Source: Ruminococcus sp.
Lineage (GTDB): Bacteria; Bacillota; Clostridia; Oscillospirales; Ruminococcaceae
Assembly (NCBI GenBank): GCA_017961625.1
Contig: JAGCWY010000133.1
Location: forward strand, 62,001-126,000
Direction of reading: 5' to 3'
Length of the DNA stretch: 64,000 bases
In this document: in pieces, positions 34,976 to 43,056 of the stretch
How positions within the stretch are numbered: position 1 is the first letter of the stretch
Layout of the letters: the number at the start of each line of letters is the position of its first letter
Notes under the pieces: generated by a model
Seen by the model: only the letters and a program-made list of their open reading frames with translations
What the model was told of the DNA's origin: nothing
The model's database searches: none
Made by a program: the position numbers and the translations under genes

Positions 34976-35716
34976 ATGAGAAATTCAAACGCAAAAGACC
35001 GAAGTCCCCTGACTATAGGGGGCGTGATATTCATCATCTTGGCCACGATACTTATAATATGCTGTGCCGGGCATTTCGGGGCTGATACAAAAGATACGGC
35101 AGAAAAGGGCAGTGAGGAAATATGTACGACTATAACGACATCAGTTATCCGCACAACATCTACCCGACAGAACACGACAACTTCTACGGCGGTGACGAGC
35201 ACGAAGACAACGTCAGAGACAACGACCCTGACGACTGTTTTACAGACTGAGGTACAGACAGAGCCTGTGTTGACCGAGTTTGTGATGACAGAGCCTGAGA
35301 CACAGCCTGCTCACGATCCCGAGCCGGTCACGGAAACTCCTGTTCCTGCGGCAGAGCCGCCTGCGGAGCAGGTCGTATATACCGAACCGCTTGCGTATAG
35401 CGAAAGCGATGCAGTCCTGCTGGCACAACTTATCAACAAAGAGTCCTCTGCAACATGGGACGGTATGATAGCTGTAGCTGACTGCGTTGTGAACAGAGCA
35501 AACGTAAACGGAATGAGTATTTCCCAGGTCATATATGCTCCGGAACAGTTCACAACTGCTTATTCTCTCGGATACTACACTGCTGACAACTATAATGCAG
35601 CGGTGCAGGTCCTTACATACGGCAGCACCAATACGAGCATATACTTCTTTGACGGAAACCATGGCGGTCTCAACTGGTTCTATGACAAAAACAGGAATTA
35701 TCTGTTTGCCGCATGA
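34976..35716 (+). CDS. Membrane-anchored SleB-like cell-wall hydrolase
   Basis: 246 residues, RBS TGGAGGT. One membrane helix (~14-32, IGGVIFIILATILIICC), then a ~90-residue Thr/Ser/Pro-rich spacer (TTSTRQNTTTSTAVTSTKT) typical of wall-spanning linkers, then a Hydrolase_2 (SleB) domain from ~145: LLAQLINKESSATWDG with the catalytic Glu, VADCVVNRANVNG, SQVIYAPEQFTT. SleB enzymes are lytic transglycosylases acting on peptidoglycan. Anchored outside the membrane, it could aid lysis or DNA entry. Not in the endolysin cluster. Confidence 0.8.
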   Translation: MRNSNAKDRSPLTIGGVIFIILATILIICCAGHFGADTKDTAEKGSEEICTTITTSVIRTTSTRQNTTTSTAVTSTKTTSETTTLTTVLQTEVQTEPVLTEFVMTEPETQPAHDPEPVTETPVPAAEPPAEQVVYTEPLAYSESDAVLLAQLINKESSATWDGMIAVADCVVNRANVNGMSISQVIYAPEQFTTAYSLGYYTADNYNAAVQVLTYGSTNTSIYFFDGNHGGLNWFYDKNRNYLFAA

Positions 35717-35744
35717 TATGTCTGCCGTTTTTTAAAAATTTCAT

Positions 35745-35757
35745 CTCGTTATGTATA
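35745..35757 (+). promoter_or_regulatory. Putative late motif (CTCGTT type) and following hairpin
   Basis: CTCGTTATGTATA, preceded by CTGCCGTTTTTT as on the minus strand at 46641-46660. A hairpin (TAAGCG-AGGG with CCCT-CGCTTA, 35756-35784) follows in the presumed leader. Confidence 0.4.
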
Positions 35758-35808
35758 AGCGGAGGGCTAAGCACCCTTCGCTTATTACTTTATAAGGAGA
35801 TGTATAAT

Positions 35809-36174
35809 ATGTCAAAACTTTACGGCGGTAAACTTACGTATGCCGCTATTGAGACCGACGGCGCAAAAGCCTGCTTCACTCCCGACGGAACTAAGTTCTT
35901 TTCAAGCAATGAACAGCTGATCGGGTATATCCGTGACAAGTGCGGAAACGATGTGGCAGCCTGCTTCGACTGTGATGATGACGTGCTCACAGCTCTCACA
36001 GAATTGCATGACAAAGTGGATCTCATGCGACCTGCCGAACTCCTCGAAGATATCGACCCTGGCAAGGCAGAGTTCAGCTGCATGGAGCAGGCACGTATCC
36101 GTGAGGCTCTCAGTATCTACGAAGCCATACGCTCAGGAGTGTGTGATATCCTGCACATTGCGGAAAGATACTGA
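35809..36174 (+). CDS. Unknown protein
   Basis: ATG 35809 behind AAGGAG; the upstream extension crosses the leader hairpin. 121 residues, alpha/beta N-terminus (KLYGGKLTYAAIETDGA) and helical C-terminus. Just upstream of the UvrD-type helicase gene. No recognised domain. Confidence 0.6.
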   Translation: MSKLYGGKLTYAAIETDGAKACFTPDGTKFFSSNEQLIGYIRDKCGNDVAACFDCDDDVLTALTELHDKVDLMRPAELLEDIDPGKAEFSCMEQARIREALSIYEAIRSGVCDILHIAERY

Positions 36175-36182
36175 GGCGGCAT

Positions 36183-37814
36183 ATGGAATTCAACGAACAG
36201 CAGCTTGAAGTCATTAATTCAAATGCAGGCAAGATAGTATGTATTGCCGCAGCCGGCTCGGGAAAAAGTACTGTACTGCTGAACAGGCTCAGACGCATCA
36301 TCAGTGAGGGTGCAGACCCTGAGAGCATACTTGTTCTTACATTCACCAATGCGGCAGCAAGGGAGATGACCGAACGTTTCACAAAGTTCGGACTCGAAAG
36401 CCCTGTATTCGGTACATTCCATGCTTTCTGCTATTCCCTTATAGTCAAAGACGAAGCTGTCCGCAAGGCACTGGGTTATACAGGGATACCGGAAATAGCC
36501 ACCGATGAAGATATCCGCAGGATAAAAACACAGGCGAAAGTGAGGTGCGGTATAAAGCTGTCGGATAAGAAGCTTGACGGTGACGGCAGTGATCTGAAAT
36601 ACAAGGAGAAGTTCGAGTATAATGTATTTCATAAGCAGGTAAGGAAAAGTCTTATCTCCGAAAGCCTGATCACCTTTGATATGATGTGCTATGATGTGTG
36701 CAGTCTGTTCACCGGACGAGCTCCGTGCATAGCCCGATACCACAGGCAGTTCCGTTATGTTTATTCCGACGAGTTCCAGGATACCGACCCGAGGCAGATG
36801 GAATTTATAAAATCGTTCACTACAGCACAGCTTTTTGTCTGTGGCGACCCACAGCAGATGCTTTATCGTTTCAGAGGCTGTACCAATGACATAATAAAGG
36901 GACTGGCTTCCGACCCCGAATGGACTACTATCAAGCTTCCGATGAACTACCGTTCCACAAGGCAGATAGTAGATTATTCAAATCAGATATTCAAACAGGC
37001 ATGGCAGGGAAGTCCTTATTATCTTCGCGGCCTCAGCAACACAGAGGGCGGTGATGTTCATCTTGAATGCAAATTCCCTGCTGCAGACGAATATGCTGCA
37101 CCCATACTCCGCAGGTTATCAGATGAATGCACTGCCAGATCCGTGGCTATCCTGTGCAGGACCAATGATGAAGTCAGGCATATAACGGATATGCTGGACA
37201 GACTCGGTATTTCGCATAAAGGAAGGTCTGATAATTCTGAACTGACCGGTATACTGAAAAGTGTGCTTGACAGTGAATACTGCATATCATGGATATCAAG
37301 CCTGCTTCCTAATGAGGAGTATGCAAGATATATCCGCCTGTCAGCTACCGATCCCGAAATGCAGCTTGAACCAAAGTTCCTGTCCGTATTCGGCGACAGA
37401 TATAAATGGATAGTCGGCAGGATAATGTACTGCCGCAATACACTGCGAGAGAAAGAACTGCATGAAGCTGTAAAGGATATAGCAAAAAACCTCAAAATAC
37501 GGGTGAACGAGGAGCAGGCGACCAAACTCGAAAAATTTGCCGATGCCATAGACTACCTTGTCAGTTGTGCCGAGCATACTTCTGATGAGGGAATATATGT
37601 TGGTACTATTCATTCGGTAAAAGGTCTCGAATATGATATCGTTCATGTCATCGGAGTAAACGGCAGATGCTTCCCTGTGTTCAGAGATGAAGACAATATG
37701 GCCTGCTTTTATGTAGCCTGCACAAGGGCGAAGTCCGATCTGACGATATGGTGTGAGACAAGCAATGATAAATACCCATGTCCCGAGGGAATGTTTGTGG
37801 GATTGTGGGATTAG
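36183..37814 (+). CDS. UvrD/Rep-type superfamily 1 helicase
   Basis: 543 residues. Walker A AAAGSGKST (22-30), motif Ia VLTFTNAAAREM, Walker B YSDEFQDTDP (D196-E197), motif III CGDPQQMLYRFRG, motif IV NYRSTRQIVD, motif V VGTIHSVKGLEYD and motif VI FYVACTRAKSDL. 3'-5' DNA translocase used in repair and replication restart. The 1B/2B inserts are short, as in compact phage versions. It precedes the early promoter at 37854. Confidence 0.92.
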   Translation: MEFNEQQLEVINSNAGKIVCIAAAGSGKSTVLLNRLRRIISEGADPESILVLTFTNAAAREMTERFTKFGLESPVFGTFHAFCYSLIVKDEAVRKALGYTGIPEIATDEDIRRIKTQAKVRCGIKLSDKKLDGDGSDLKYKEKFEYNVFHKQVRKSLISESLITFDMMCYDVCSLFTGRAPCIARYHRQFRYVYSDEFQDTDPRQMEFIKSFTTAQLFVCGDPQQMLYRFRGCTNDIIKGLASDPEWTTIKLPMNYRSTRQIVDYSNQIFKQAWQGSPYYLRGLSNTEGGDVHLECKFPAADEYAAPILRRLSDECTARSVAILCRTNDEVRHITDMLDRLGISHKGRSDNSELTGILKSVLDSEYCISWISSLLPNEEYARYIRLSATDPEMQLEPKFLSVFGDRYKWIVGRIMYCRNTLREKELHEAVKDIAKNLKIRVNEEQATKLEKFADAIDYLVSCAEHTSDEGIYVGTIHSVKGLEYDIVHVIGVNGRCFPVFRDEDNMACFYVACTRAKSDLTIWCETSNDKYPCPEGMFVGLWD

Positions 37815-37853
37815 TCCACAAGGATACGTACTTTTCTTTGTATAATCTGCCTA

Positions 37854-37882
37854 TTGATTATATATTGGTGACATGATATAAT
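37854..37882 (+). promoter_or_regulatory. Early promoter, variant -35
   Basis: TTGATT (37854-37859), 17 bases, TATAAT (37877-37882). The spacer end TGGTGACATGA is identical to the other copies though its start diverges, so the conserved block is the right half. Confidence 0.85.
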
Positions 37883-37908
37883 AGTGTATGAAAGGTAGGT
37901 GCGCTGTT

Positions 37909-38988
37909 ATGTCGAACATCAAGGAATATTATCCGCTTCATGTAGCTAAGAAAACAGCTGAATGTACCAGGGATATCGTTTTTACCCCGGAAGAAATGAG
38001 GCATCTGTCCAAAGGTGTCTATTCTGCTGAGATCAAGAACCATGATATACAGGCGTGCGCTGAGCGTGTGAGAAAAAGCGGTCAGATGCTGAGTTTCAGA
38101 ACATATGAGGATATGAGCGATGAGAATGTACAGCTCTGTGATTTCATATCCACTATCCATGCCTGGGCTGAGAACAAGCAGGTATACAAGTTTGACAGCG
38201 ATTTTCTGCAGGAGCTTATCAGAACAGAAGACCTGCATATTACAAGAGATGTGTTTGAGTTTCTGCCGTGTAGTCTGATGTACTTCGATTTTGAGGACTG
38301 TCAGTACATACAGGATACGTATGATACTCCCGGTGCATTTGTTGAGGTCATCAAGGACGAGAAGCAGGACAGCTGGGAGATACACCTTTTTACTATGAAA
38401 GGTGATACAAAATACACACGTAAGGTATTGCCTCTCAAGAACGAAGACGGTGATTTCTCATGGGACTGTGCGGAACTTAAATGGTACATGGCATTCTCCC
38501 TGCTCGATGGTAACAGTGAACGTCTGAATGAGAAGAAACGTGACGTACAGTACGTGCTTCTCATACTCCATATGCTCATATATCTGTCATCAATAGAACC
38601 CGATGTAAGGGAGAGCGAGGCGACAAAGCGCACTTATCGTCCCCGTACAAAGGGAACTCCTGTGAAGAACAAGTTTTCCGAGATACAGAAGCATGAGGTA
38701 GGTGTCCGTTTCGGCACTGCTTTCAGAAAGTATTCTCTGCACAGAGTGTCGGAGCAGGGAGGTACCCCTTATAACACATCAAAAGGCAAAGGCAGCCCGA
38801 AGCGACCTCATTATCGTAAGCCACACTGGTCCCATTACTGGTACAACAAGCTCGATCAGAATAACGAGCCTGTTTACAATGTATACGGTGTGGTCGAAAA
38901 GGTAAAGAGACCGAAGTGGATAGCTGCGGTGAATGTAAACGAAAAGTACGGCGAATCTGACGTGGTAATACATACAGTGAAAAATTAA
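37909..38988 (+). CDS. AcrVA2-like protein
   Basis: ATG 37909 is used, behind GGTAGGTG; the ATG at 37888 lies at the expected transcription start. 359 residues. The layout recalls AcrVA2, the anti-CRISPR that lowers Cas12a production, and its broad phage family: FLPCSLMYFDFED (118-130), a helical LLILHMLIYLSSIEPDVRE (217-235), and a C-terminal basic part with RPHYRKPHWSHYWY (299-312) ending PKWIAAVNVN. Match is from memory of the family. First gene after an early promoter, which fits host takeover or defence evasion. Many homologues have no shown anti-CRISPR activity. Confidence 0.6.
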   Translation: MSNIKEYYPLHVAKKTAECTRDIVFTPEEMRHLSKGVYSAEIKNHDIQACAERVRKSGQMLSFRTYEDMSDENVQLCDFISTIHAWAENKQVYKFDSDFLQELIRTEDLHITRDVFEFLPCSLMYFDFEDCQYIQDTYDTPGAFVEVIKDEKQDSWEIHLFTMKGDTKYTRKVLPLKNEDGDFSWDCAELKWYMAFSLLDGNSERLNEKKRDVQYVLLILHMLIYLSSIEPDVRESEATKRTYRPRTKGTPVKNKFSEIQKHEVGVRFGTAFRKYSLHRVSEQGGTPYNTSKGKGSPKRPHYRKPHWSHYWYNKLDQNNEPVYNVYGVVEKVKRPKWIAAVNVNEKYGESDVVIHTVKN

Positions 38989-39004
38989 TCATGTGAGGTG
39001 TACT

Positions 39005-40792
39005 ATGAAAATAAAATCCGTACAGATAGCAGGAATGCACAATGTGCCGTCTAAAATATATGATCTCGGCGATATGGCATATCTTTTCGGCAGGAACGGA
39101 GCAGGCAAGTCTACGGTCATGCAGGCTATCCAGTTTGCTTTACTCGGGTACATTCCGGGTACAGATAGGACCAAGACTGCTATGTTCCGTCATGCAAACG
39201 GAAAGCTTATGTCTGTTACTCTGACTTTCGATAACGGACAGGTCGTGACAAGGACTATGGAGAAGTCGGGCAGTACTATCAAGATGACAACGCTACCTGA
39301 CAGTTTCCGTCCCGAGAGCATTCTCGGAGAACTTGAACTGCCGGTATTCAATTTCAACGAATTTGCGGCTATGTCAGCAAATAAGCTGAAAGACTGGTTC
39401 ATAGGTTTTCTGCCCGACGAGGAGTCGGCTGTTGATTGGGAGGACCTGCTCTCCGCCAAACCCCTTGTATTTCCCGATGACAAGGAACTGCTTGACACCA
39501 CGCTCGCGCATATATATGAGATGCAGGGGAATGTACTCGACAAGGTAAGGCAGTTCAATGAATACTGCAAGGCTCAGGCAGGTAATTATAAGTTTGAAAC
39601 TACAAGGCTTGAAAGCACGCTCCGGAGTCTGGTATTCTATGATGACTGCAGCGGCGGTATGAAGTTAGCCGAAATACAAGAGCAGATACGTGAAAAAGGT
39701 ATACAGCTCGATGTTGCAAAAAGTCAGCAGGCTCTTTATTATGCAAATCTACAGAACGTTGAAAGGCTTGAAGTTATCCGCAGGGAAACAGGATTTTCGA
39801 CTGCAGAGGAAATGGGAGTACGACTTGATGAACTCGGTGCGGAGCTCAGAAGTCTTACGGAGCAGGAAACAGAACTCACACTTGATATACAGGCAGTGGA
39901 GCAGGCTGTTACTGAGAACAAGCTGAAATATGACAGCAATAAACAAGTCATTGATGGTAATGGTATCTGCCCGTATACGAATACTGAATGCGTAAGTATA
40001 AAAGAGTATATCAGCAAGCTTATCAGTGAAAATGCTCAGCTTTACGATAAACAGAATGCCTGCAGGAACGATATCAATAAGAAGCGCGATACCCTGTGCA
40101 GTATCAATACAAAGAAAGCGGCAGTAAAGCAGGAAGCTGACAGTCTCGGTGAGAAGATGGCAGCCTACGCAGCTATCAGTATTTCTTTGAACCATATAGA
40201 CGAAGCCGGTGATCCTGCTGTGGAAGTGCAGAGACTATCTGATGAAATACAGGCTCTGAGAGAGACTGAAAAGCACCTTATAGCCAATGAGCAGTATGAA
40301 AAGCTTAAAGATACCGTATCGACCGATCTGTATAAAGCCCAGCATATGCTGGATATCTATAAGGGATGGGAGAAGATAACAGGAGTGAACGCTCTGCAGT
40401 CTCAGCTTATGATATTGCCGTTTCAGCGTTTCGGGGAAAAAATCTCTGTATACCTCAGACAGTTCTTTAATTCCGATGTAACGGCTGAGTTCTTCGTGGG
40501 GGAGAAATCCAACAGCTTCAGCTTCGGTATAAACAACGGGAAGTATATAGAGTATGATCTGCTTTCGAGCGGTGAGAAATGTCTGTATACATTATCCCTG
40601 CTTCTTGCGATAACTGAAAGCTCCGAGGCTCCGTTGAAACTTGTGCTTGTGGACGACCTGCTCGACCACCTCGACCCGGATAGAATAAAGGATTGCTTCT
40701 CAACCTTGTATAACAGTACAATACAGACTGTTATCGCAGGCGTTCAGAAGTGCGAACATGAGCAGGCGGAGCAGTTTGTGATAAATGTTTAA
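39005..40792 (+). CDS. SbcC/Rad50-like recombination ATPase
   Basis: ATG 39005 behind GAGGTG. 595 residues with the ABC-ATPase halves split by a coiled coil: Walker A GRNGAGKST (29-37), a long Glu/Lys coil with CPYTNTEC in the middle (zinc-hook-like), signature LLSSGEKCLYTLSLLL, Walker B KLVLVDDLLDHLDPD. Equivalent to T4 gp46, it would pair with an SbcD-like nuclease, which is not in this window. Likely role in recombination-dependent replication and end resection. Confidence 0.85.
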   Translation: MKIKSVQIAGMHNVPSKIYDLGDMAYLFGRNGAGKSTVMQAIQFALLGYIPGTDRTKTAMFRHANGKLMSVTLTFDNGQVVTRTMEKSGSTIKMTTLPDSFRPESILGELELPVFNFNEFAAMSANKLKDWFIGFLPDEESAVDWEDLLSAKPLVFPDDKELLDTTLAHIYEMQGNVLDKVRQFNEYCKAQAGNYKFETTRLESTLRSLVFYDDCSGGMKLAEIQEQIREKGIQLDVAKSQQALYYANLQNVERLEVIRRETGFSTAEEMGVRLDELGAELRSLTEQETELTLDIQAVEQAVTENKLKYDSNKQVIDGNGICPYTNTECVSIKEYISKLISENAQLYDKQNACRNDINKKRDTLCSINTKKAAVKQEADSLGEKMAAYAAISISLNHIDEAGDPAVEVQRLSDEIQALRETEKHLIANEQYEKLKDTVSTDLYKAQHMLDIYKGWEKITGVNALQSQLMILPFQRFGEKISVYLRQFFNSDVTAEFFVGEKSNSFSFGINNGKYIEYDLLSSGEKCLYTLSLLLAITESSEAPLKLVLVDDLLDHLDPDRIKDCFSTLYNSTIQTVIAGVQKCEHEQAEQFVINV

Positions 40793-40808
40793 GGAGAAAT
40801 CACAAACT

Positions 40809-41264
40809 ATGGAACAGACGACCGCACGTTTACCGCTTGACATGATAAAGCCTAATGAGATATATCCTGTGACTGTTAAAGGACTTCTGCCCCAGGGTAT
40901 CATAGTTCAGCTTGATGGCACAGAGTATACGACACTTATACATATCTCAAAGATAGCAAGGCGCTATGTGTCAGAGCCTGCCGAGTTCGTCAGTGTCGGA
41001 GACAAGTACAAGGCTCTCGGGCATATCGGCGGAAAACGTCCCGAGCTCATATTGTCACATCTTGACTTACAGCCGAAACGTACTGCGGAGCAAGTCAGAA
41101 AGCCGAGCAGGGTCCCTGTTGCTGAGGAGTATGTCCCGAAGCAGCACGTATTCAAGTCACTTGACGAGATGATCTCAGAAGCGAACAGGGCATATAAGGA
41201 TAAAACAGCTTCAAAGGATAAGCAGTCAAGACTTCGCAGGCGCAATGCAGGCGGCAGAAAATAG
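40809..41264 (+). CDS. S1-domain RNA/DNA-binding protein
   Basis: ATG 40809 is preferred (AAGGAG upstream); an in-frame ATG at 40785 overlapping the preceding stop is possible. 151 residues. Residues ~8-85 (IYPVTVKGLLPQGIIVQL, TLIHISKIARRYV, VGDKYKALGHIG) fit an S1 OB-fold. The C-terminus is basic (RLRRRNAGGRK). Last gene of this operon; binds nucleic acid by family. Confidence 0.65.
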   Translation: MEQTTARLPLDMIKPNEIYPVTVKGLLPQGIIVQLDGTEYTTLIHISKIARRYVSEPAEFVSVGDKYKALGHIGGKRPELILSHLDLQPKRTAEQVRKPSRVPVAEEYVPKQHVFKSLDEMISEANRAYKDKTASKDKQSRLRRRNAGGRK

Positions 41265-41395
41265 CATTTTTCTTTTCCTCAAAATATATTTACCCGGTAC
41301 GGGAGTGCCGGGCATATGGGGAGCTTCGGGTAACTCCCGGAGATCCTCACCCGTCCGTCCGCACGGACAGTCTAAATACTCCTTGTTCGGGGCTC

Positions 41396-41431
41396 GCACA
41401 AACGGTCGATCACCCGTTGTGTATCCTTTTT
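41396..41431 (+). terminator. Hairpin terminator inside the non-coding region
   Basis: CACAAACGG with CCGTTGTG (one bulge), then CTTTTT after a short spacer. Possibly ends a transcript from the S1 gene or a small RNA. Confidence 0.6.
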
Positions 41432-41602
41432 GATAACAAAATGCTGGATTCATTTGATTTTTGCGAGCCTTTTCTTTGCACAGAAGCAGGTCACAACTGC
41501 AGACGTGCCACCAACCTTTCAGCAGCGGAGCAGATATTCTTTTTTTCGGGCCTGCTCCGTCCGCGCCAGCTCAATGTCATTGGACATCTCCTATAAATTA
41601 TG

Positions 41603-41640
41603 GGAAAAGCACCTCCGCTTAAAACGGAAGTGCTTTTTCC
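41603..41640. terminator. Bidirectional terminator between convergent genes
   Basis: GGAAAAGCACCTCCG pairs with CGGAAGTGCTTTTTCC; T-rich on both strands. Separates the S1-gene operon from the minus-strand regulator gene. Confidence 0.88.
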
Positions 41641-41964
41641 TTAATATTCTTTTTTCTTGGTGAGGTCGTCTATTATACGACCGTCAATGGCATTACAGAT
41701 ATACACATTCATGCTCGTACCCATTGCTTTTGCATGATCTGCTATCACATCTTTATATCCTTTTTTTACTCTGATAGTTATTCTGTCGTAGTGCTGGTTT
41801 GAATATTTCTCTGCTGCACGCATACGGTTTCTGCCCATGAACATCTTAGCGCAATCTACGCAGTATATCTGAGCACCTGAGTTCTTAGGGAAAGTAACTC
41901 CGCAGTTTCTGCATTCACCGTCACCCCAGTTCACCTTTCTGCCGGTGGTCTCGGTTTCAGCCAT
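41641..41964 (-). CDS. Zinc-finger plus ribbon-helix-helix regulator
   Basis: 107 residues, RBS AAAGGACG. N-terminal zinc site CRNCG ... YCVDCAKMF (two C-x2-C), then an Arc/CopG-type ribbon-helix-helix: YDRITIRVKK strand, GYKDVIADHAKAMG and SMNVYICNAIDG helices. It is transcribed divergently from the early operon at 42142, and its own promoter has the same GGTGA-TG-GATATAAT block. The natural reading is a repressor or activator of the conserved-spacer promoters, with autoregulation. Gene size and fold fit small phage regulators. Confidence 0.7.
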   Translation of the reverse strand: MAETETTGRKVNWGDGECRNCGVTFPKNSGAQIYCVDCAKMFMGRNRMRAAEKYSNQHYDRITIRVKKGYKDVIADHAKAMGTSMNVYICNAIDGRIIDDLTKKKEY

Positions 41965-41998
41965 GCTACCACGTCCTTTCGGGTATTTTGCTACCCTT

Positions 41999-42027
41999 AT
42001 TATATCACATCACCGGGGTGCTGTCAA
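41999..42027 (-). promoter_or_regulatory. Promoter of the regulator gene, related spacer
   Basis: On the minus strand: TTGACA (42022-42027), 17 bases, TATAAT (41999-42004). The spacer end GGTGATGTGA is a near match to GGTGACATGA of the plus-strand set. It faces the plus promoter at 42063 with 35 bases between the -35 boxes. Confidence 0.85.
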
Positions 42028-42062
42028 TATACAATATCAATATATTTTTCTTCGGAAAGGTA

Positions 42063-42091
42063 TTGACAATCACATGGTGACATGATATAAT
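42063..42091 (+). promoter_or_regulatory. Early promoter with conserved spacer, divergent from the regulator
   Basis: TTGACA (42063-42068), 17 bases, TATAAT (42086-42091), same 32 bases as at 29099. The spacer contains ATCACATG...CATGAT, a partial dyad. Confidence 0.9.
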
Positions 42092-42141
42092 ATATTTAAG
42101 GATATGAAAAACCCTTAGTCTGGTGTTACGGAGGTGCAAGT

Positions 42142-42384
42142 ATGCAATATACGGATAAATTTGTTACACTGAAACCCTGGGCGAGAAAAGATAAGGACAG
42201 ATCGCGCAAGGCGAGAAATCTTTACAGAGTAGTGCGTGAGTCAACAAATGCTGTTCTTGTATTTTCAGTTGATATCGGTCAGAGACCCGGCTATGAGAAT
42301 TTCTGGGCTCCCAAGATCGCAGTGACCGGAACTTATGAGACAGACCCTGTGGGTAACTGCGGAAAAACGGAAAGGTGGGTATAA
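42142..42384 (+). CDS. Unknown early small protein
   Basis: 80 residues, RBS GGAGGTG. Lys/Arg-rich N-terminus (ARKDKDRSRKARN) then beta strands. First gene of the divergent early operon; no recognised domain. Confidence 0.6.
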   Translation: MQYTDKFVTLKPWARKDKDRSRKARNLYRVVRESTNAVLVFSVDIGQRPGYENFWAPKIAVTGTYETDPVGNCGKTERWV

Positions 42385-42388
42385 CGTT

Positions 42389-42655
42389 ATGAGAAAGCTG
42401 AAAGGGCAGGCAAGGGACACTGCATTGCAGCTTATACAGCACAGCAACGAGCTTACAGCAGCACTTGATGAACTCATGGAGAAATACAAGATGATATACC
42501 TTGAAAGAGAGTGTGCCCTGAACACTTTGCGAGTGTATAAAGGGAGAGGCATTATAACCGAAGCAGAAATGCCGAAAATCAAAAGGCATAACATTCAGAA
42601 AGGGCTTGCGGAGTATCGTAAGATCCGCAAGGTGATCAAGGAGGGCGTAAAATGA
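42389..42655 (+). CDS. Unknown early helical protein
   Basis: ATG 42389 behind AAAGGTGGG; the longer frame starts inside the preceding gene. 88 residues, nearly all helix, basic (LKGQARDTALQLIQHSNELT ... RKIRKVIKEGVK). ATGA-type overlap with the next gene. Confidence 0.62.
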   Translation: MRKLKGQARDTALQLIQHSNELTAALDELMEKYKMIYLERECALNTLRVYKGRGIITEAEMPKIKRHNIQKGLAEYRKIRKVIKEGVK

Positions 42656-43056
42656 ACGAAAAGAGTACGGTCACAACAAAATTCATGGCTGAGTGTATGT
42701 TTTCTTTTTACGGGATAAGCAAAATGGCTGCCCGTATAATTGAATTCCTGTACCGCAACAATGGATTTGATGGTGGCTTTTCTGCGATGTGTGCAGCGTT
42801 TGAACTGACAACAGGTCCTAACGGGCAGACACCGAACATCAGAAATACCTGTCTGAGACTGGAGCAGGCTGAGATCATTACCATTACATGGGAGAAAGAA
42901 CGTGTAGTAAGCCGTATAGAACTTACACCTAACTGGTATTTCAATCTTCGGAGTCACGAGGATATAATCGCAAAGACACTGTCTCAGCAAAGCAGGCTAG
43001 CCATAGTAAGTCCGAACAGCCAAGGGGGCGGCAAACGTGAGGGCGGTAAGACATAA
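42652..43056 (+). CDS. Possible winged-helix DNA-binding protein
   Basis: 134 residues. Residues ~20-80 (MAARIIEFLYRNNGFDGGFSAM ... TPNIRNTCLRLEQAEIIT) match the helix-turn-helix plus wing layout used by MarR-like proteins and phage replication initiators. C-terminus basic and disordered. Overlaps the next start by 20 bases. DNA binding is inference. Confidence 0.5.
   Translation: MNEKSTVTTKFMAECMFSFYGISKMAARIIEFLYRNNGFDGGFSAMCAAFELTTGPNGQTPNIRNTCLRLEQAEIITITWEKERVVSRIELTPNWYFNLRSHEDIIAKTLSQQSRLAIVSPNSQGGGKREGGKT

Larger units (their letters stand above)
41265..41640. other. Non-coding, hairpin-rich, GC-rich region
   Basis: No convincing gene over 376 bases. At least five inverted repeats are visible: CCCGG/CCGGG near 41293, GTCCGT/ACGGAC near 41355, CACAAACGG/CCGTTGTG with T-run (41397-41431), CGGAGCAG/CTGCTCCG (41526-41559), and the terminator at 41603. 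It could be a structured RNA transcribed from either side or only a stack of terminators between convergent genes. Confidence 0.5.

Noticed and set aside
37841..37846. A second TATAAT near 37841 as promoter
   Set aside because: No acceptable -35 box at 16-18 bases; the promoter at 37854-37882 explains expression.
41226..41453. Overlapping ORFs on both strands in the hairpin-rich region
   Set aside because: Low-quality protein sequence, no RBS, interrupted by hairpins; treated as non-coding.
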